A stretch of DNA of 52,768 nt from Nemertoderma westbladi (Eukaryota > Xenacoelomorpha > Nemertodermatida > Nemertodermatidae). Positions within the stretch are counted from its first letter, which is position 1. Each line of letters begins with the position of its first letter. The translations under genes were made by a program, and so were the position numbers. The notes beneath the pieces were generated by a model. That model did no database searches and had not been told where the DNA came from. It saw nothing but the letters and a program-made list of their open reading frames with translations. Shown piece by piece: positions 1 to 11,224 of the stretch. The stretch lies in assembly GCA_032718475.1 (NCBI GenBank), contig JAUCBJ010005791.1, positions 1 through 52,768 on the forward strand, written 5' to 3'.

Positions 1-49
1 TGGGTGGAAGCCTTTGTAAATAAGGTTATTCTTATCAGTTTTCAGTGTT

Positions 50-902
50 GTTGGTCTTTCTGTCCTGAGCCAGGAGAGAGCGGCTTGGAAATATTTTGTG
101 CTTTTCTGTTTTAGTCTAACACTAGTAGGCTTAATTATAAGGACATATATCCGTTATCTGATGTCTGATCACTGATGAACTAAACATAACATACCATACC
201 TAATCAAACAACCTGTGCATACTTTTATATTGTTATACTGCTATTTACTGTCAGTTCTTCATGATATGGTTGATGAATTATTATATTTGGAATAACGATA
301 AATAACCCCGAAAACCCAATATTCTTGATATACCGAAGGTAAGAGAGAAAGGTTACATATAACGATTGTGACTTATGTTAAAGTGGTTTGAAGTGAATCT
401 AATGTTATTTGATAGACCCTACATGAGTCGGTCCGTGTTCCTTTTATATGTGGCTAAAATCAGTGAAGATCGGCAGATCAGTGTGCAGTATTGTGCAGCA
501 TTGTGTATGAGTGAGTCTGATAACGAAGCATTTCCTAAAGAATGCGCCATATATGTGAATTATAACTAAGCCATATCGTTGTGAGTAGTTTAAGTCATAA
601 CTCTGTTTATATAGATAGAGCGCCACGTCCTAAAGGAACTGTTAATATTTCCCGAAGGTGAATAATATTGTCAGAGATTATATAATACTGTCAGTCGAAT
701 AATACATTAAGCTTACATAGCAATAAGATTAAGCCGTCGAACCCAATCTCCCGGGTATATCCAGCGGGTGAATGATCGCGCACAGATTGGTTTCGACTAG
801 TGTAGTGAATCAAATACTTGTCATAGGCTAAAAGTGATTTATTATCTAAAAGACATCCTAATTTGGCGGGTTAAACTGCCAAAGGTCTGAAAGCGCGAAC
901 AA
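50..902. repeat. Left arm of large outer inverted repeat
   Basis: This stretch is recognisably the reverse complement of about 7850-8765. Matching landmarks include the block around 610-660 (cacgtcctaaaggaactgtt, matched at about 8095-8125), the block at 270-385 (matched at 8385-8495) and the block near 75-115 (matched at about 8720-8765). The arms look diverged, with many indels. They run inward to about 900, where the middle foldback element begins. The left end may continue beyond the window. No gene is visible; the short open frames here are not convincing. Confidence 0.75.
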
Positions 903-969
903 AGGTGGAACAGTAACCTTCGAATTTGTTCGTTGCCGTTCGAATTTGTAAGACTCTCATTTAAGACCT

Positions 970-1368
970 GACACAGACTATGCCTCACTGAGGCACTGAG
1001 GCACAGACTGCCTCTCTGAGGCACAGACTATGCCTCACTGAGGAACTGAGGCACAGACTATGCTTCACTGAGGCACAGACTATGCCTCACTGAGGCATAG
1101 ACTATGCCTCACTGAGGCATAGACTATGCCTCACTGAGGCACTGAGGTATAGACTATGCCTCACTGAGGCACAGACTATGCCTCACTGAGGCACAGACTA
1201 TGCCTCACTGAGGCACAGACTATGCCTCACTGAGGCACAGACTATGCCTCACTGAGGCACTGAGGCATAGACTATGCCTCACTGAGGCATAGACTATGCC
1301 TTACTGAGGCACTGAGGCATAGACTATGCCTCACTGAGGCACAGACTATACCTCACTGAGGCACAGAT
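970..1368. repeat. 22-bp self-complementary tandem repeat, left terminus
   Basis: About 18 units built on tgcctcactgaggcacagac are joined head to tail. The core tgcctcactgaggca is almost its own reverse complement, so every unit can form a small hairpin and the array reads nearly the same on both strands. Some units are shortened or carry an extra cactgaggca block. The same array in opposite orientation fills 5030-5370. Confidence 0.9.
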
Positions 1369-1808
1369 TAAATAGCCGAGTTAAATTGCATTATATGAAC
1401 AATAAATTACAATATACGAGCACAAAAGAGTTTACAAGCACAGGTTCAAATCCAACTAAAGCTCTATATATTTTGCATTGAAGTGGAATACTTTAGATGA
1501 TGGGGGAATCTGGTTTGCGAGGGATATTTGAATGGTGAGTATAACTATCCTTGAGAGTTAGTGTGACATTATCTCACCATGGATGATTTACCACTGTACT
1601 CGCATCTGCTCTCTCATTGGCTGTCTAACTTTCCTCCTTCGAGTCCTGATTGGCTGCCTAACTCACCCTCGCACTCTGATTGGATAATACATTCTAGCCT
1701 CCTTCTATAATAGCCCCTGTTCACCGCATTCCCATTCATTCTCTAATTTTTATTTTAAAAAGTTTTATTTATTTTCATAAAAGTTTTATTTAATTAAAAT
1801 TTTGTAAA

Positions 1809-2985
1809 ATCATGGATGATTCTAAATTAGGAAAACACTAGTAAAACAGTAAAACACTAGGAAAACATAGGAAAAGTACTGTAAAACACACGGAAAACAG
1901 TGAAAATATTGATCAGCAGGGAATTTAACACATGTACTTCTCTGAATTGACAATCCTAAATGTACTCCTCGCATAGCACCCCTTAAGTAATCACCGTAAA
2001 ACATAGGGAAAACACTATAAAAACACTATAAACCTTCCGGAAAATAGTGAAAAAATTGATCAGCATTAAATTTTACCTATATGCTGCAAAAAAATAAATT
2101 GAAAGAGTCTAATTCTGCCCAGAAAGCTTGTTGCCAGGCAACCAAAGAACTGTAACCAATCAGCATACGGTGCAGTATCAGTACAGCAGTACTATCGTTG
2201 TTTTACCAGTCAGTCGGTAGAGGCGCAAAGTACCAGTATTGCTGTATTCTGGTAGGCCTATTACCTGATTACAGATTACAGTATTAGTGCTGTAGTGCAG
2301 TAGTGTAATGCTGTAATGTAATGTAATGCTGTAATGTCCCATGGCTATGGCACTATCTCTGTAACCAGGCTGCCAGGCTGTCTTAATACTGTAATGCTTA
2401 CCGGTACTACTCAGCTACTAAATATAGAAATATTTACAGCTTTAACTAACCCTAACAATACTGCAATATCTGAATACTGGAATACACTACTGCACTACAG
2501 CACTAATACTGTAATCAGGTAATAGGCATACCAGAATACAGCAATACTGGTACTTTGCGCCTCTACCGACTGACCGGTAAAACAACGATAGTACTGCTGT
2601 ACTGATACTGCACCGTATGCTGATTGGTTACAGTTCTTTGGTTGCCTTGCAACAAGCTTTCTGGGCAGTATTAGACTCTTTCAATTTATTTTTTTGCAGC
2701 ATATAGGTAAAATTTAATGCTGATCAATTTTTTCACTGTTTTCCGGAAGGTTTATACTGTAGTGTTTTTATAGTGTTTTCCCTATGTTTTACGGTGATTA
2801 CTTAAGGGGTGCTATGCGAGGAGTACATTTAGGATTGTCAATTCAGAGAAGTACATGTGTTAAATTTCCTGCTGATCAATATTTTCACTGTTTTCCGGGT
2901 GTTTTACAGTACTTTTCTTATGTTTTCCTAGTGTTTTACCGTTTTATTAGTGTTTTCCTAATTTAGAACTATCCTAAAATCATTT
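1809..2985. repeat. Inner palindrome with about 500-bp arms
   Basis: The segment 1809-2313 is repeated as its reverse complement at 2484-2985, with a loop of about 170 bases. The match is close: both arms give the same antisense/sense 60-codon frame with a single residue difference over its first 40 positions. That frame (1822-2004 minus, 2784-2966 plus) is a by-product of the repeat, not evidence for a gene. The palindrome sits just upstream of the acidic zinc-finger gene, which starts 38 bases after its right end. Confidence 0.85.
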
Positions 2986-3023
2986 AGCTAAAATTCAATA
3001 TTATCAATTGACATTGCTATATA

Positions 3024-4265
3024 ATGCATAGACATGAAAGTTGTTTGGTTTGTACTAAAGAAATGAGACAAGACAATCTATCTCGTCATATGGAAACACA
3101 TAGAAAGGAAAAGCGAATGGATCTGTTACCAAAAAAATTTAAAAAATCCGAAGATATTTTTAGTGAAGATGAAAAGAAAAAGAGAGATGGGCGTGATATA
3201 TTAAAGATAAAACAGACAATGGCAAATAAATTTCATAAAGGTATTAATATTTTGAAAGGGATACAAAAACAGTTACCCCGAGAAAAAGAGGAAAATTTGA
3301 GTGAGAAAGATGAAGAAGAAGAGGACGATGAGATGGAGAATGAAAATAGTGAGGGTCAGGATGAAGTTGAAGAGAGTGAAGTTGAGAACGAAGAAAGTGA
3401 AGATCAGGAAGAGGATGAAGAAAGTGAAGGTCAAGAAGAGGGTGAAGAAAGCGAAGGTCAGGAAGAGAATGAAGAAAGTGAAGAACAGGAAGAGGATGAA
3501 GAAAGTGAAGATCAGGAAGAGGATGAAGAAAGTGAAGGTCAAGAAGAGGGTGAAGAAAGCGAAGGTCAGGAAGAGAATGAAGAAAGTGAAGAACAGGAAG
3601 AGGATGAAGAAAGTGAAGAACAGGACGGGGATGAAGAAAGTGAAGGTGGGGAAGAGGATGAAGAAAGTGAAGGAGGGGAAGAGGATGAAGAAAGTGAAGG
3701 TCAGAAAGAGGGTGAAGAAAGTGAAGATCAGGAAAGTGAAGAAGAGGATGTAAATGATGATAATGAGGAAATAATGAGACAAATACTTGGAAATAAGAAT
3801 CAATTGCGGAAAATTATTAAACATTTGAAGGAAAATGAAGAAAATAAAGAGGCGACATTGACCCAAGTTCTAGGAAGTAAAATTAAATTACAGAAATTTA
3901 TTAAACATTTAGAAGAGAGTGATGAAAATAAAGAAGAGATATTGAGACAAATATTAGGAAACAAAAATCAATTGCGGAAATGTATTAAACAAATGGAAGA
4001 AAATGAGGAAAATAGAGAAGAGATATTAAGACAGGTTCTGGGAAATAAAAGTAAATTATTGAAAATTGATAAACAATTGAATAAAATTAAGAAACAGTTG
4101 GGTAATGAGGAAGATGAAAGTAAAGTAAATCAACCAGCTTTTACTAATTTTCGAAGACCTATGATAAAAAAACTCTCGTTCAGTATATGCCCGCGCAGGA
4201 CGATGCTATTGACATTTGTTTGTTTGAGTTCCTTTCATAATAGTATTAGGGCTATTTATCCATAA
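3024..4265 (+). CDS. Acidic C2H2 zinc-finger protein with coiled-coil repeats, in a foldback element
   Basis: The predicted protein has 413 residues. Near the N-terminus is one C2H2 finger (Cys-x2-Cys-x11-His-x3-His, residues about 7-26), followed by a basic lysine-rich segment. Residues about 95-245 are a low-complexity acidic tract of an eight-residue repeat of the type EESEGQEE. Residues about 250-365 contain four degenerate copies of a roughly 33-residue amphipathic unit (I-x-x-Q-I/V-L-G-N/S-K-x-x-L-R/L-K), likely helical or coiled-coil. The start is the first ATG after the inner palindrome. The C-terminus runs into a 37-bp tandem repeat and may not be the natural end, so a splice before about 4170 is possible. 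It is the only substantial frame in the foldback. A single finger plus acidic tract suggests a nuclear or DNA-associated protein, but I do not recognise a family and no catalytic domain is visible. Confidence 0.55.
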   Translation: MHRHESCLVCTKEMRQDNLSRHMETHRKEKRMDLLPKKFKKSEDIFSEDEKKKRDGRDILKIKQTMANKFHKGINILKGIQKQLPREKEENLSEKDEEEEDDEMENENSEGQDEVEESEVENEESEDQEEDEESEGQEEGEESEGQEENEESEEQEEDEESEDQEEDEESEGQEEGEESEGQEENEESEEQEEDEESEEQDGDEESEGGEEDEESEGGEEDEESEGQKEGEESEDQESEEEDVNDDNEEIMRQILGNKNQLRKIIKHLKENEENKEATLTQVLGSKIKLQKFIKHLEESDENKEEILRQILGNKNQLRKCIKQMEENEENREEILRQVLGNKSKLLKIDKQLNKIKKQLGNEEDESKVNQPAFTNFRRPMIKKLSFSICPRRTMLLTFVCLSSFHNSIRAIYP

Positions 4266-4365
4266 CAAATATATTAGTATTAGGGCTATGTATCCATAAC
4301 AATTATATTAGTATTAGGAGTATTATCCTTAATTATTATATTAGTATTAGGAGTATTTACCCACA
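4243..4365. repeat. Short tandem repeat of about 37 bp
   Basis: Three to four copies of a unit containing attagtattagggctat and a following tatccataacaa lie in tandem. The first copy overlaps the last codons of the acidic zinc-finger reading frame, which makes the reading-frame end suspect. The rest of 4366-4930 is AT-rich and shows nothing else. Confidence 0.7.
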
Positions 4366-4931
4366 ATATTTATTACTACAGTCCCTATCTCATTCTAGAT
4401 ACCGTTTCTCAAACTGGGTACCTTTTCTCTTACCTCACTCTTACTAACTCAAACCTGTCTGAATTACTCAAACCCAACTCAAACTCGCGTAACCACCCAC
4501 TGTGCACTGTGTAGCATTCATACAACAAGCTGTCTGTGTTTAATGGCCCACTCGCTTCTGTTATACTCTGCCTACGGGTTTGATGGTCTCCTGCTGTTAT
4601 AACATTCCCTAAACTTGATTTGTTTGTGTGTAATTAACTCCAGTAGACAGTGAGAATTAAATTGCAGACTCAGTGACTCAATTTATTTTTAAATTTCAGA
4701 ATAAAAAAAATATATGCTAAATTATTAAACTGAAGATTTATTAATTTTTTATTACATTTATTAAGTATGTATGACTCATAACATATTAACGTTATTTTAC
4801 ATTAAAATATAACCAACCAATTTTATAAATTTATTTTAATGTCGCGTATATTTCGCTAATGTTGTTTAACTTTAATGTTTTACTAATGTTTAATTCTCTA
4901 TTACATCGTCAACACAATTATTCGCAATACA

Positions 4932-5434
4932 TGCTAAATATATAGAGCTTTAGTTGGATCTGTGCTTGTAAACACTTTTGTGCTCGTATATTGTAATTTA
5001 TTGTTCATATAATGCAATATAACTCGGCTATTTAGTCTGTGCCTCAGTGAGGTATAGTCTGTGCCTCAGTGCCTCAGTGAGGCATAGTCTGTGCCTCAGT
5101 GAGGCATAGTCTATACCTCAGTGCCTCAGTGAGGCATAGTCTGTGTCTTAGTGCCTCAATGAGGAATAGTCTGTGCCTCAGTGAGGCATAGTCTGTGCCT
5201 CAGTGCCTCAGTGAGGCATAGTCTGTGCCTCAGTGACGCATAGTCTGTGCCTCAGTGAGGCATAGTCTGTGCCTCAGTGAGGCATAGTCTGTGCCTCAGT
5301 GAGGCATAGTCTGTGCCTCAGTGAGGCATAGTCTGTGCCTCAGTGTCTCAGTGAGGCATAGTCTATGTCAGGTCTTAAATGAGAGTCTTACAAATTCGAA
5401 CGGCAACGAACAAATTCAAAGGTTACTGTTCCAC
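4932..5434. repeat. Right inverted terminus of the foldback element
   Basis: This is the reverse complement of 903-1477, including about 15 of the 22-bp self-complementary units at 5030-5370 and the unique outer segment 5366-5434. The inner limit is where similarity to the left arm is lost just after tatatagagctttagttgg. Confidence 0.85.
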
Positions 5435-5700
5435 CTTGGTGTAGTGGTTGCGTTGAATTCACATCTCCCGTATGTCATGGGTTCGATCCCCGCATGAACC
5501 AGGGCAGTTTTCGTTCGGTCAGCAATAGGCCTAACTTTGCAAAATGCAAAATTGCCTTGTAACCAATTCATGGCTACTATATGGTTTTCACTTTGAGACA
5601 TTTCGCCCTCTAGCGGCAGAATGGGGAACTTCAGACAACTCTGTGACTCTGCAAAAGATATAGCCTATATTGTAATAGATACCGCCTGGGGGGTCAAAAT
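5431..5700 (+). mobile_element. tRNA-derived SINE
   Basis: An RNA polymerase III A box (tggtgtagtgg, about 5434-5444) and B box (gggttcgatcc, about 5479-5489) lie about 35 bases apart, as in tRNA-derived SINE heads. A body follows that contains the core ttcgccctctagcggcaga (5603-5620). The antisense open frame over the head is an artefact of the SINE. The body reappears without a head at 6586-6712, and a related head occurs at 38402-38485. Confidence 0.8.
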
Positions 5701-6585
5701 TAAGTAATAATATATCTAAATAAGTCTCAAACATCTTGCCTCATGGCTCGCCCCGCAGAACTCTTAAGCAATATGGTTTCATCGTTTTTAAGGCAAACTG
5801 GTAAACGAGATTTGTTAATTACGCATACCTCGCAGGCTTAAGTAATTAATTATACAGTAGGTTAGATCGTTTTGAGAATAGGACCATTGGAAACCGAGCC
5901 CTCGATAACCTCAGTAGGCCTACAAAGAAAATTAATACAGATTAACCGGATATAGCTTGTTATTATAAAACATAAATTATAATATAGTAGAACAATTAGG
6001 GTTGTAAATAAAAACGAATTAAATTGAAGATAAACTGTATATAAACTTATGTATTAAAAGAGGGCCTTATTTAATTATACAGTATACTGAAAATGATTAG
6101 CAATACCATAATTAGATTATCGATAGGGATGCGGCTTCCTTAAATGAGGCAATCCTGACGCAACACAAAGAATTTTAAGAGGGCCCCCCGATAAATTGCT
6201 CATTCGTGCTTAACTGGTAACCTAGGCGATAGCTTGCATGTAACTTCTTGTCTTAAGTTTAGGCCCTTCGCTAACATTAACTCCAAAATAGTTACCAGTA
6301 ATGGAGCTGTATACCCTAGGGCTAAATAAGGCTGCAAGTCTATGGTTAGATGGTTCCAATAATGACGTCATTATCATCGGTGTGTAATATATAAACTGTT
6401 TATTGTTAAAGCTAAAAATAGAAACCAATATATAAAGTCAAAGTAATATAATTAATTAAGTCAAAATAAATGCAAATAAATAAAGTAAAATTAAATTCAA
6501 ATAATTAATTAAAATGAAATATATATTAAATAAATTAAAATTAAATACAAATAAATAAGTATTAATAAATAAAAGAGCCGCGGTA
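5701..6585. other. AT-rich spacer, no gene seen
   Basis: No coding region with recognisable content. From about 6420 to 6580 the sequence is an AT-rich degenerate repeat of aaataaa and taattaatt motifs; a similar block lies at about 6890-7030. Confidence 0.6.
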
Positions 6586-6712
6586 CCAATTCATAGCTAC
6601 TGTATGGTTTTCACCTGGAGACATTTCGCCCTCTAGCGGCAGACAGGGGAACTTCAGACAACTCTATGACTCCGCAAAAGATATGGCCTATGCCGTAGTA
6701 GATGCCTACCGA
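6586..6712 (+). mobile_element. SINE body fragment, headless
   Basis: This segment matches the body of the SINE at 5560-5690 closely, including the core ctctagcggcaga and the following ggggaacttcagacaactct, but lacks the polymerase III boxes. It is probably a 5'-truncated copy. A further partial core lies at 6763-6780. Confidence 0.7.
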
Positions 6713-7059
6713 GTTTAAACCTATTCGGAATGAAAATAACAAAGTTAGAGAATTCAGATAATACACCCTCTAGCGGCAGGCTATAGAACTGCAGACGGCT
6801 GGATATAGGTAAGTGTAATTAGTTAACATTAAGGGAGCTGTATACTCTAGGGCTAAGTATAACGAGGTGAAAGTCAATGAGGTCATTTAGAAACCAATAT
6901 ATAAAACTAATTATTGGTAAATCTAAAATTAAGTGCAAATAAATAAAGTAAAATTATAAACAAATAATTAATTAAAATAAATACAATTAATTAATTAAAA
7001 TTAAGTACCAATAAATAAGTATTAATAAATAAAAGAGCTGCGGTGTCACTTATGACACC

Positions 7060-7335
7060 CTCTTGGCCCTCTAGGCGACAGTTAGACAACACTGACACCA
7101 TTGCGTATCGGATTGATTAATTAGGATAATCAATTAAACCCTAATTAGGAGTCATAAGACACCTATTAGGGTTTAATTGTACTAATTAATTGATGACACC
7201 TGTCAATTAGGGTCTAATTAGCCTAATTAGGAAGTGTCACCCAGACAGTCTGGTGCCAATGACACCCACATGGAACATTGTGTGTCACCCAGACAGTCTG
7301 GCGCCAGTCAGTGTGGTCTAACTGTCGTCGAGCCG
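7060..7335. mobile_element. MITE-like foldback
   Basis: Imperfect inverted ends of about 30 bases (around 7072-7100 and 7302-7332, sharing the gacagttaga core) flank an internal palindrome built on caattaaaccctaatta (about 7130-7190). A direct repeat of gtcacccagacagtctgg occurs twice near 7230 and 7285. No protein is encoded. Confidence 0.6.
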
Positions 7336-7849
7336 GCCAAGACTCTACTACTCACCACCTTTACTTTTATATTACAGGTATAATTCTTCAACCTAATGAT
7401 TTGTTGGTAGGCCCTACTGATGGAAAGCTGGCCATGTAAGGATTCCTAATTTAATTGAAATATGAATTTGGTTATGTAATACTGTAGCTTAGATTTGGGC
7501 TTAATAATGTTGCATGGTTTTTGCACCTACTGTACAGTGTACACGCGAGGATATTTTATTACATTTAATAATTACATCATTATCATTATTATCTGTATAA
7601 GTTTTATCTATCTGTAATGTGCTGTATTTACACCAAGTTTTTAATTGCTTTAAATATTTAAAGGGAAAGTTTAACTATTTCTAAATGAATCTGGTGCTGC
7701 TATTTTATTTACCCAAATCCTGTTTAATGTTGTTTCAAGTGAGAAATTACAACACAAAGTTTACATAATTTTTCAAGGTTATATTTTTCTCTTGATTTAT
7801 TTTCAAACTCGCTTGTTATTTACTTTCACATCAGACCTAGGGTGTATTG
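7336..7849. other. Spacer inside outer inverted repeat, no gene seen
   Basis: AT-rich sequence with no reading frame or repeat that I can support. Confidence 0.5.
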
Positions 7850-8765
7850 CCGCTGAAAGATTGTGTTCGCGCTTTTAGACCTTTAGCAGTTTAACCTGCC
7901 AATTTTAATTGTCTTTTTTGTATATCACTTATTTAATGTACTGAAGTTACATCAGCCGAAGCCAGCCTGTGCGCGACCATTCACCCACAGTTAAGGGAGA
8001 CTGGATTCGGATGCTTTGATAGTGATTGCAGTGTAGACCTACTGTATTATTCGATTGATCGTCAATATATAATCTCTGACAATATATTTACTTTCGGGGA
8101 AATATTAACAGTTCCTTTAGGACGTGGCGCTTTAAGTATAAAACAGAGTTATGACTTATACTAATCACAACTGGATGGCTACTGAGTTTCGTAAAAAGCG
8201 CATTCTTTAGGAGGTGCTTTATTAACCTTCACACTACTTCACACGACTTCACACTAGTTCAGACTACTGCGCACTGATCTGCCGACCGTCACTGAATTTG
8301 ATCATATATAAGGAGGATCGCAACTGACACATGTAGGGATTATGAAATAGCATTTAATTCACACAAAAACCACTATAATGTAAGTCGCAGTTGCTACCGG
8401 TAAACCTGTTCCTCTAACCTTTAGTAATCAAGAAGATTGGGGGTTTTATGATTATTCATCGGTATTCTCCAAATATATCAGCAATATACACCAACATAAC
8501 ACCAATTAATAACAGAATCAAATAATGCGGTGAACAGTCAGTATGTGTTACTTATGCAGTGTTCCATGTGCAGCAATGCATGAATTGCGGTGTGATGCGG
8601 TAGTTGAATCTCGTTGCGTAGTGCCGCGTTAATAGTTTTACGTTCTTGTAATCAAAGCCATCTGATGTTTCTGATGTTTAGGTCAAAGTCTGAAACTTCC
8701 AACACAGAAGTACAGAAGAATTTCCAAGCAGTTCTCTCGCTCAGAAAGGTAAACAAAGACCGTAA
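7850..8765. repeat. Right arm of large outer inverted repeat
   Basis: Reverse complement of about 50-902. The inner end is marked by gttcgcgcttttagaccttt, matching aaaggtctgaaagcgcgaac on the left. The conserved central block is around 8095-8170 and the outer end lies near 8765. Divergence between the arms is clearly higher than in the middle and inner palindromes, which suggests that this is the oldest layer. Confidence 0.75.
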
Positions 8766-8929
8766 TGCATTGCGCGGTTTTCCGTAGGCCTCTGTACAAG
8801 ATAAAATGAAAATCGCTCTGATTGGCTGAGCGAGCTGAACAAAGAGATGTTATGTTCCACGTTTACAGTAAATCAGCTGACAGATTTCGTCATCTGAGTT
8901 CCAGTCTTTAGAGTATTAAGCGCATTGCG

Positions 8930-9058
8930 GCAGAGAATGGCTTGTTATGTCCGCTAAAACACCCACACGGTACATTGCGGAGAAAATGGCTTGTTATGTC
9001 CGCTAAAACACCTACACGGTATATTGCGGAGAAAATGACTGGTTATATCCGCAAAAGC
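8930..9058. repeat. Three tandem copies of a unit of about 53 bp
   Basis: The motifs ggcttgttatgtccgctaaa and cacggtayattgcggagaaa recur three times with slight changes. The open frame across it simply reads the repeat. Confidence 0.75.
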
Positions 9059-9104
9059 TTTTACAGCTTGCAAAGTTTTTTTTATCGAGTTTCGACCCGG
9101 GGGG

Positions 9105-9180
9105 AGGGGGATATAATTATCAATAAAAGAAAAGGAGCAGGTTACAGTGGCAAGTTATTCTAACCAAAACAATACAAAAT
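9105..9180 (+). repeat. Copy of dispersed GGAGCAGGTTACAG module
   Basis: Contains aaaggagcaggttacagtgg followed about 20 bases later by taaccaaaacaataca. The same pair of blocks recurs at about 10028, 29320-29610, 43260-43305 (minus) and 50600-50895, where it forms the arms of palindromes. A run of about 19 C lies downstream at 9242-9260. Confidence 0.7.
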
Positions 9181-9260
9181 AAAACTAATCTACGTCGATT
9201 TCCCCCTGTAGAGGTATGAATTTTGATTGCGTTGAATACAACCCCCCCCCCCCCCCCCCC

Positions 9261-10020
9261 TAATCTGCGAGTTTCAATTTGGAACAATTTTAATCCTGTT
9301 TGATTACGCTAACCTTTGGTGATTGATGCAAGGATGATATATTTATGGAAGAATGTAATTTAAAAAAGTAGTTTGTGGCTGAACAGTCCGTGTACTACAG
9401 TTGGAACGCTAATTTTCTTCCAACTTACTGACATTTCTTGTACAGTTGGTATACAGCAATAGGGTTCAAATAGGAGATTTATCAACAATCGAATAGCTGA
9501 GAGATAATGAATCTTAACCTAAAATAATTTTATTTATTCATATAATTTATGTTGAGTAACACTCAGCTTGACATTGCTATTAATTATTTAAATTATTAGC
9601 TTTTCCGTTTCTATCTCACTTAATGGTATATCGATTTTTTCCCACAGTTATTATGTCGGACAGGATGGGATGCGCTGTCCACATGGCCCTCTGAGAAGGT
9701 AACATATGGTGGTAGGCTACGAAGAATGGGTTGCGCCCTGCGTTTTAACACAATATGTTTAGATAGATTCGTTTCTTAGTCACTTTCAAGACGAACACGC
9801 AGGAAATACACAATTTGTAGACAATTTGTAGTTACAGAGTCAAATTTATTATTTACACATTTTAAAAGGAACAATGAAAGTTAATTCAATCTAAAACTAT
9901 ATATTTCATAACGAATAATTCAGCTATTGATGACGTTTTTAGTAAATGGAAGGGCCAAGGGCTGATTTTCGAGACAGGGGAGGAAACTCGACGCAAAACC
10001 CGTCTCAATGTTAAATCCTC
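9261..10020. other. Spacer, no gene seen
   Basis: No coding region, RNA gene or structured repeat that I can support. Confidence 0.5.
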
Positions 10021-10021
10021 T

Positions 10022-10075
10022 ATTTAAGGAAAGGAGCAGGTTACAGTGGCACGATATTTTAACCAAAACATTAAA
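10022..10075 (+). repeat. Copy of dispersed GGAGCAGGTTACAG module
   Basis: Same module as at 9105-9180: ggagcaggttacagtggcac followed by a gap and taaccaaaacatt. Flanking sequence near 10130 (tttcccctggagaggga) resembles 9200-9220, so the two copies share a longer repeat. Confidence 0.7.
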
Positions 10076-10334
10076 CTAAACTCAATAGAACAGGTAACTG
10101 TTTTATTTTAGAGAGTAATCAGCTATTATTTGCGTCCAATTTCCCCTGGAGAGGGATGAATTTTTATTGCGTGAGGTTTCCCCCCCTATCTGTGATTTTC
10201 ATATACAGTGATAGAAATAGAATAACATTATCGGATAAATTATCATTATTGTTTTGTTTGTAATAAAACGCCGACAAAATTACGACAAAATGTTTGTAAG
10301 AGTGTAATTAGCAAGTCGTAGGACTTGATTACTG

Positions 10335-10400
10335 TAAGAATTGTTGGCTGATTGACTGGCTGGCTGGCTGGCTGACTGGCTGGCTGGCTGGCTGGCTGAT
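10335..10400. repeat. TGGC/TGAC microsatellite
   Basis: A tetranucleotide run of ggct with ggctgact interruptions. The antisense frame rich in Gln-Pro-Ala-Ser is produced by this run. Confidence 0.85.
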
Positions 10401-10954
10401 CTACAGCCAAAACTACTCTAACGATTTTGATGAAATTTTCACAGCGGCTAGATACCGCGATTCTAAGGTCCCTGGTATGTTCCGCTATTTCGTCCATGAG
10501 CCGTGGGCTCGAAAAATAGACATAAACGAAAAAACGCCATAGGCGCAATGGTAAAATAACACCAATGACAGCTTGTTGATGGAATTTACATTTGATTGAT
10601 GACTTCCGACTTGCTTAACGGCGTCTTGACGCCGTCTCTAGTAAAATATTGTGATATATTGTCTACATTGTGATGTATAACTACTGTTGTTGGTTGAATT
10701 CATCAGTAGGCCTATTATACTGTGCCTACTACTGTAGTTTAACAATCAGAGGCGTTACCCTTTAGAAGCCATGTTTGTATAAGCGCACTGCAGTTTGATA
10801 CAGCCATGAGTAGTTTGATTTTGGGCGCGGTTTCAATTCTCTATAGTCATTATATCAGAGCGATATAACCAAGTAGGCCTATATATTGCGTTATTCAGTA
10901 TTAGTTATACAATGTTTGTTATATATATATTTATTTTGTAAATTATTGCAGGAA

Positions 10955-11180
10955 GATATATTTCTTGAATATATAAAAGATATATTTCTTGAATATATAA
11001 AAGATATATTTCTTGAATATATAAAAGATATATTTCTTGAATATATAAAAGATATATTTCTTGAATATATAAAAGATATATTTCTTGAATATATATATAA
11101 AACATATATTTCTTGAATATATATATAAAACATATATTTCTTGAATATATATATATAAAACATATATTTCTTGAATATAA
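10955..11180. repeat. 24-bp AT-rich tandem repeat, about nine copies
   Basis: The unit contains tatatttcttgaatatataa. Because the unit is a multiple of three, the array is open in several frames on both strands and yields repeated octapeptides; these are not taken as genes. Later copies gain extra at steps. Confidence 0.9.
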
Positions 11181-11224
11181 AAGAAACCGCCGTGGTAAGG
11201 GATCCGTTTTAGTGTATACAGTAT

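Larger units (their letters stand above)
903..5434. mobile_element. Foldback-type element with repeat-filled inverted termini
   Basis: The element starts with aaggtggaacagtaacc and ends with its reverse complement at 5434. The arms (903-1477 and about 4932-5434) are highly similar and each contains an array of 22-bp self-complementary units. Long termini made of short tandem repeats are the hallmark of Foldback-class DNA transposons. The interior holds a second palindrome (1809-2985) and one open reading frame for an acidic zinc-finger protein. I see no transposase, so the element is either non-autonomous or belongs to a family I do not recognise. I see no clear target duplication. A SINE head abuts the right end exactly. 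Confidence 0.7.

Noticed and set aside
1822-2966. The same 60-codon frame on both strands
   Set aside because: Explained by the inner palindrome; the arms are inverted copies of non-coding sequence.
3273-3866. 197-codon antisense frame and a 150-codon plus-strand frame over the acidic repeat
   Set aside because: Both are shadows of the 24-base acidic repeat in other frames; composition is entirely Phe/Leu/Ile or Lys/Arg/Val/Met.
5431-5505. Functional tRNA gene
   Set aside because: The A and B boxes are present but no acceptor stem pairs, and the sequence continues into a SINE body.
10886-11163. Frames with repeated DIFLEYIK or SRNISFIY peptides
   Set aside because: By-products of a 24-bp tandem repeat.
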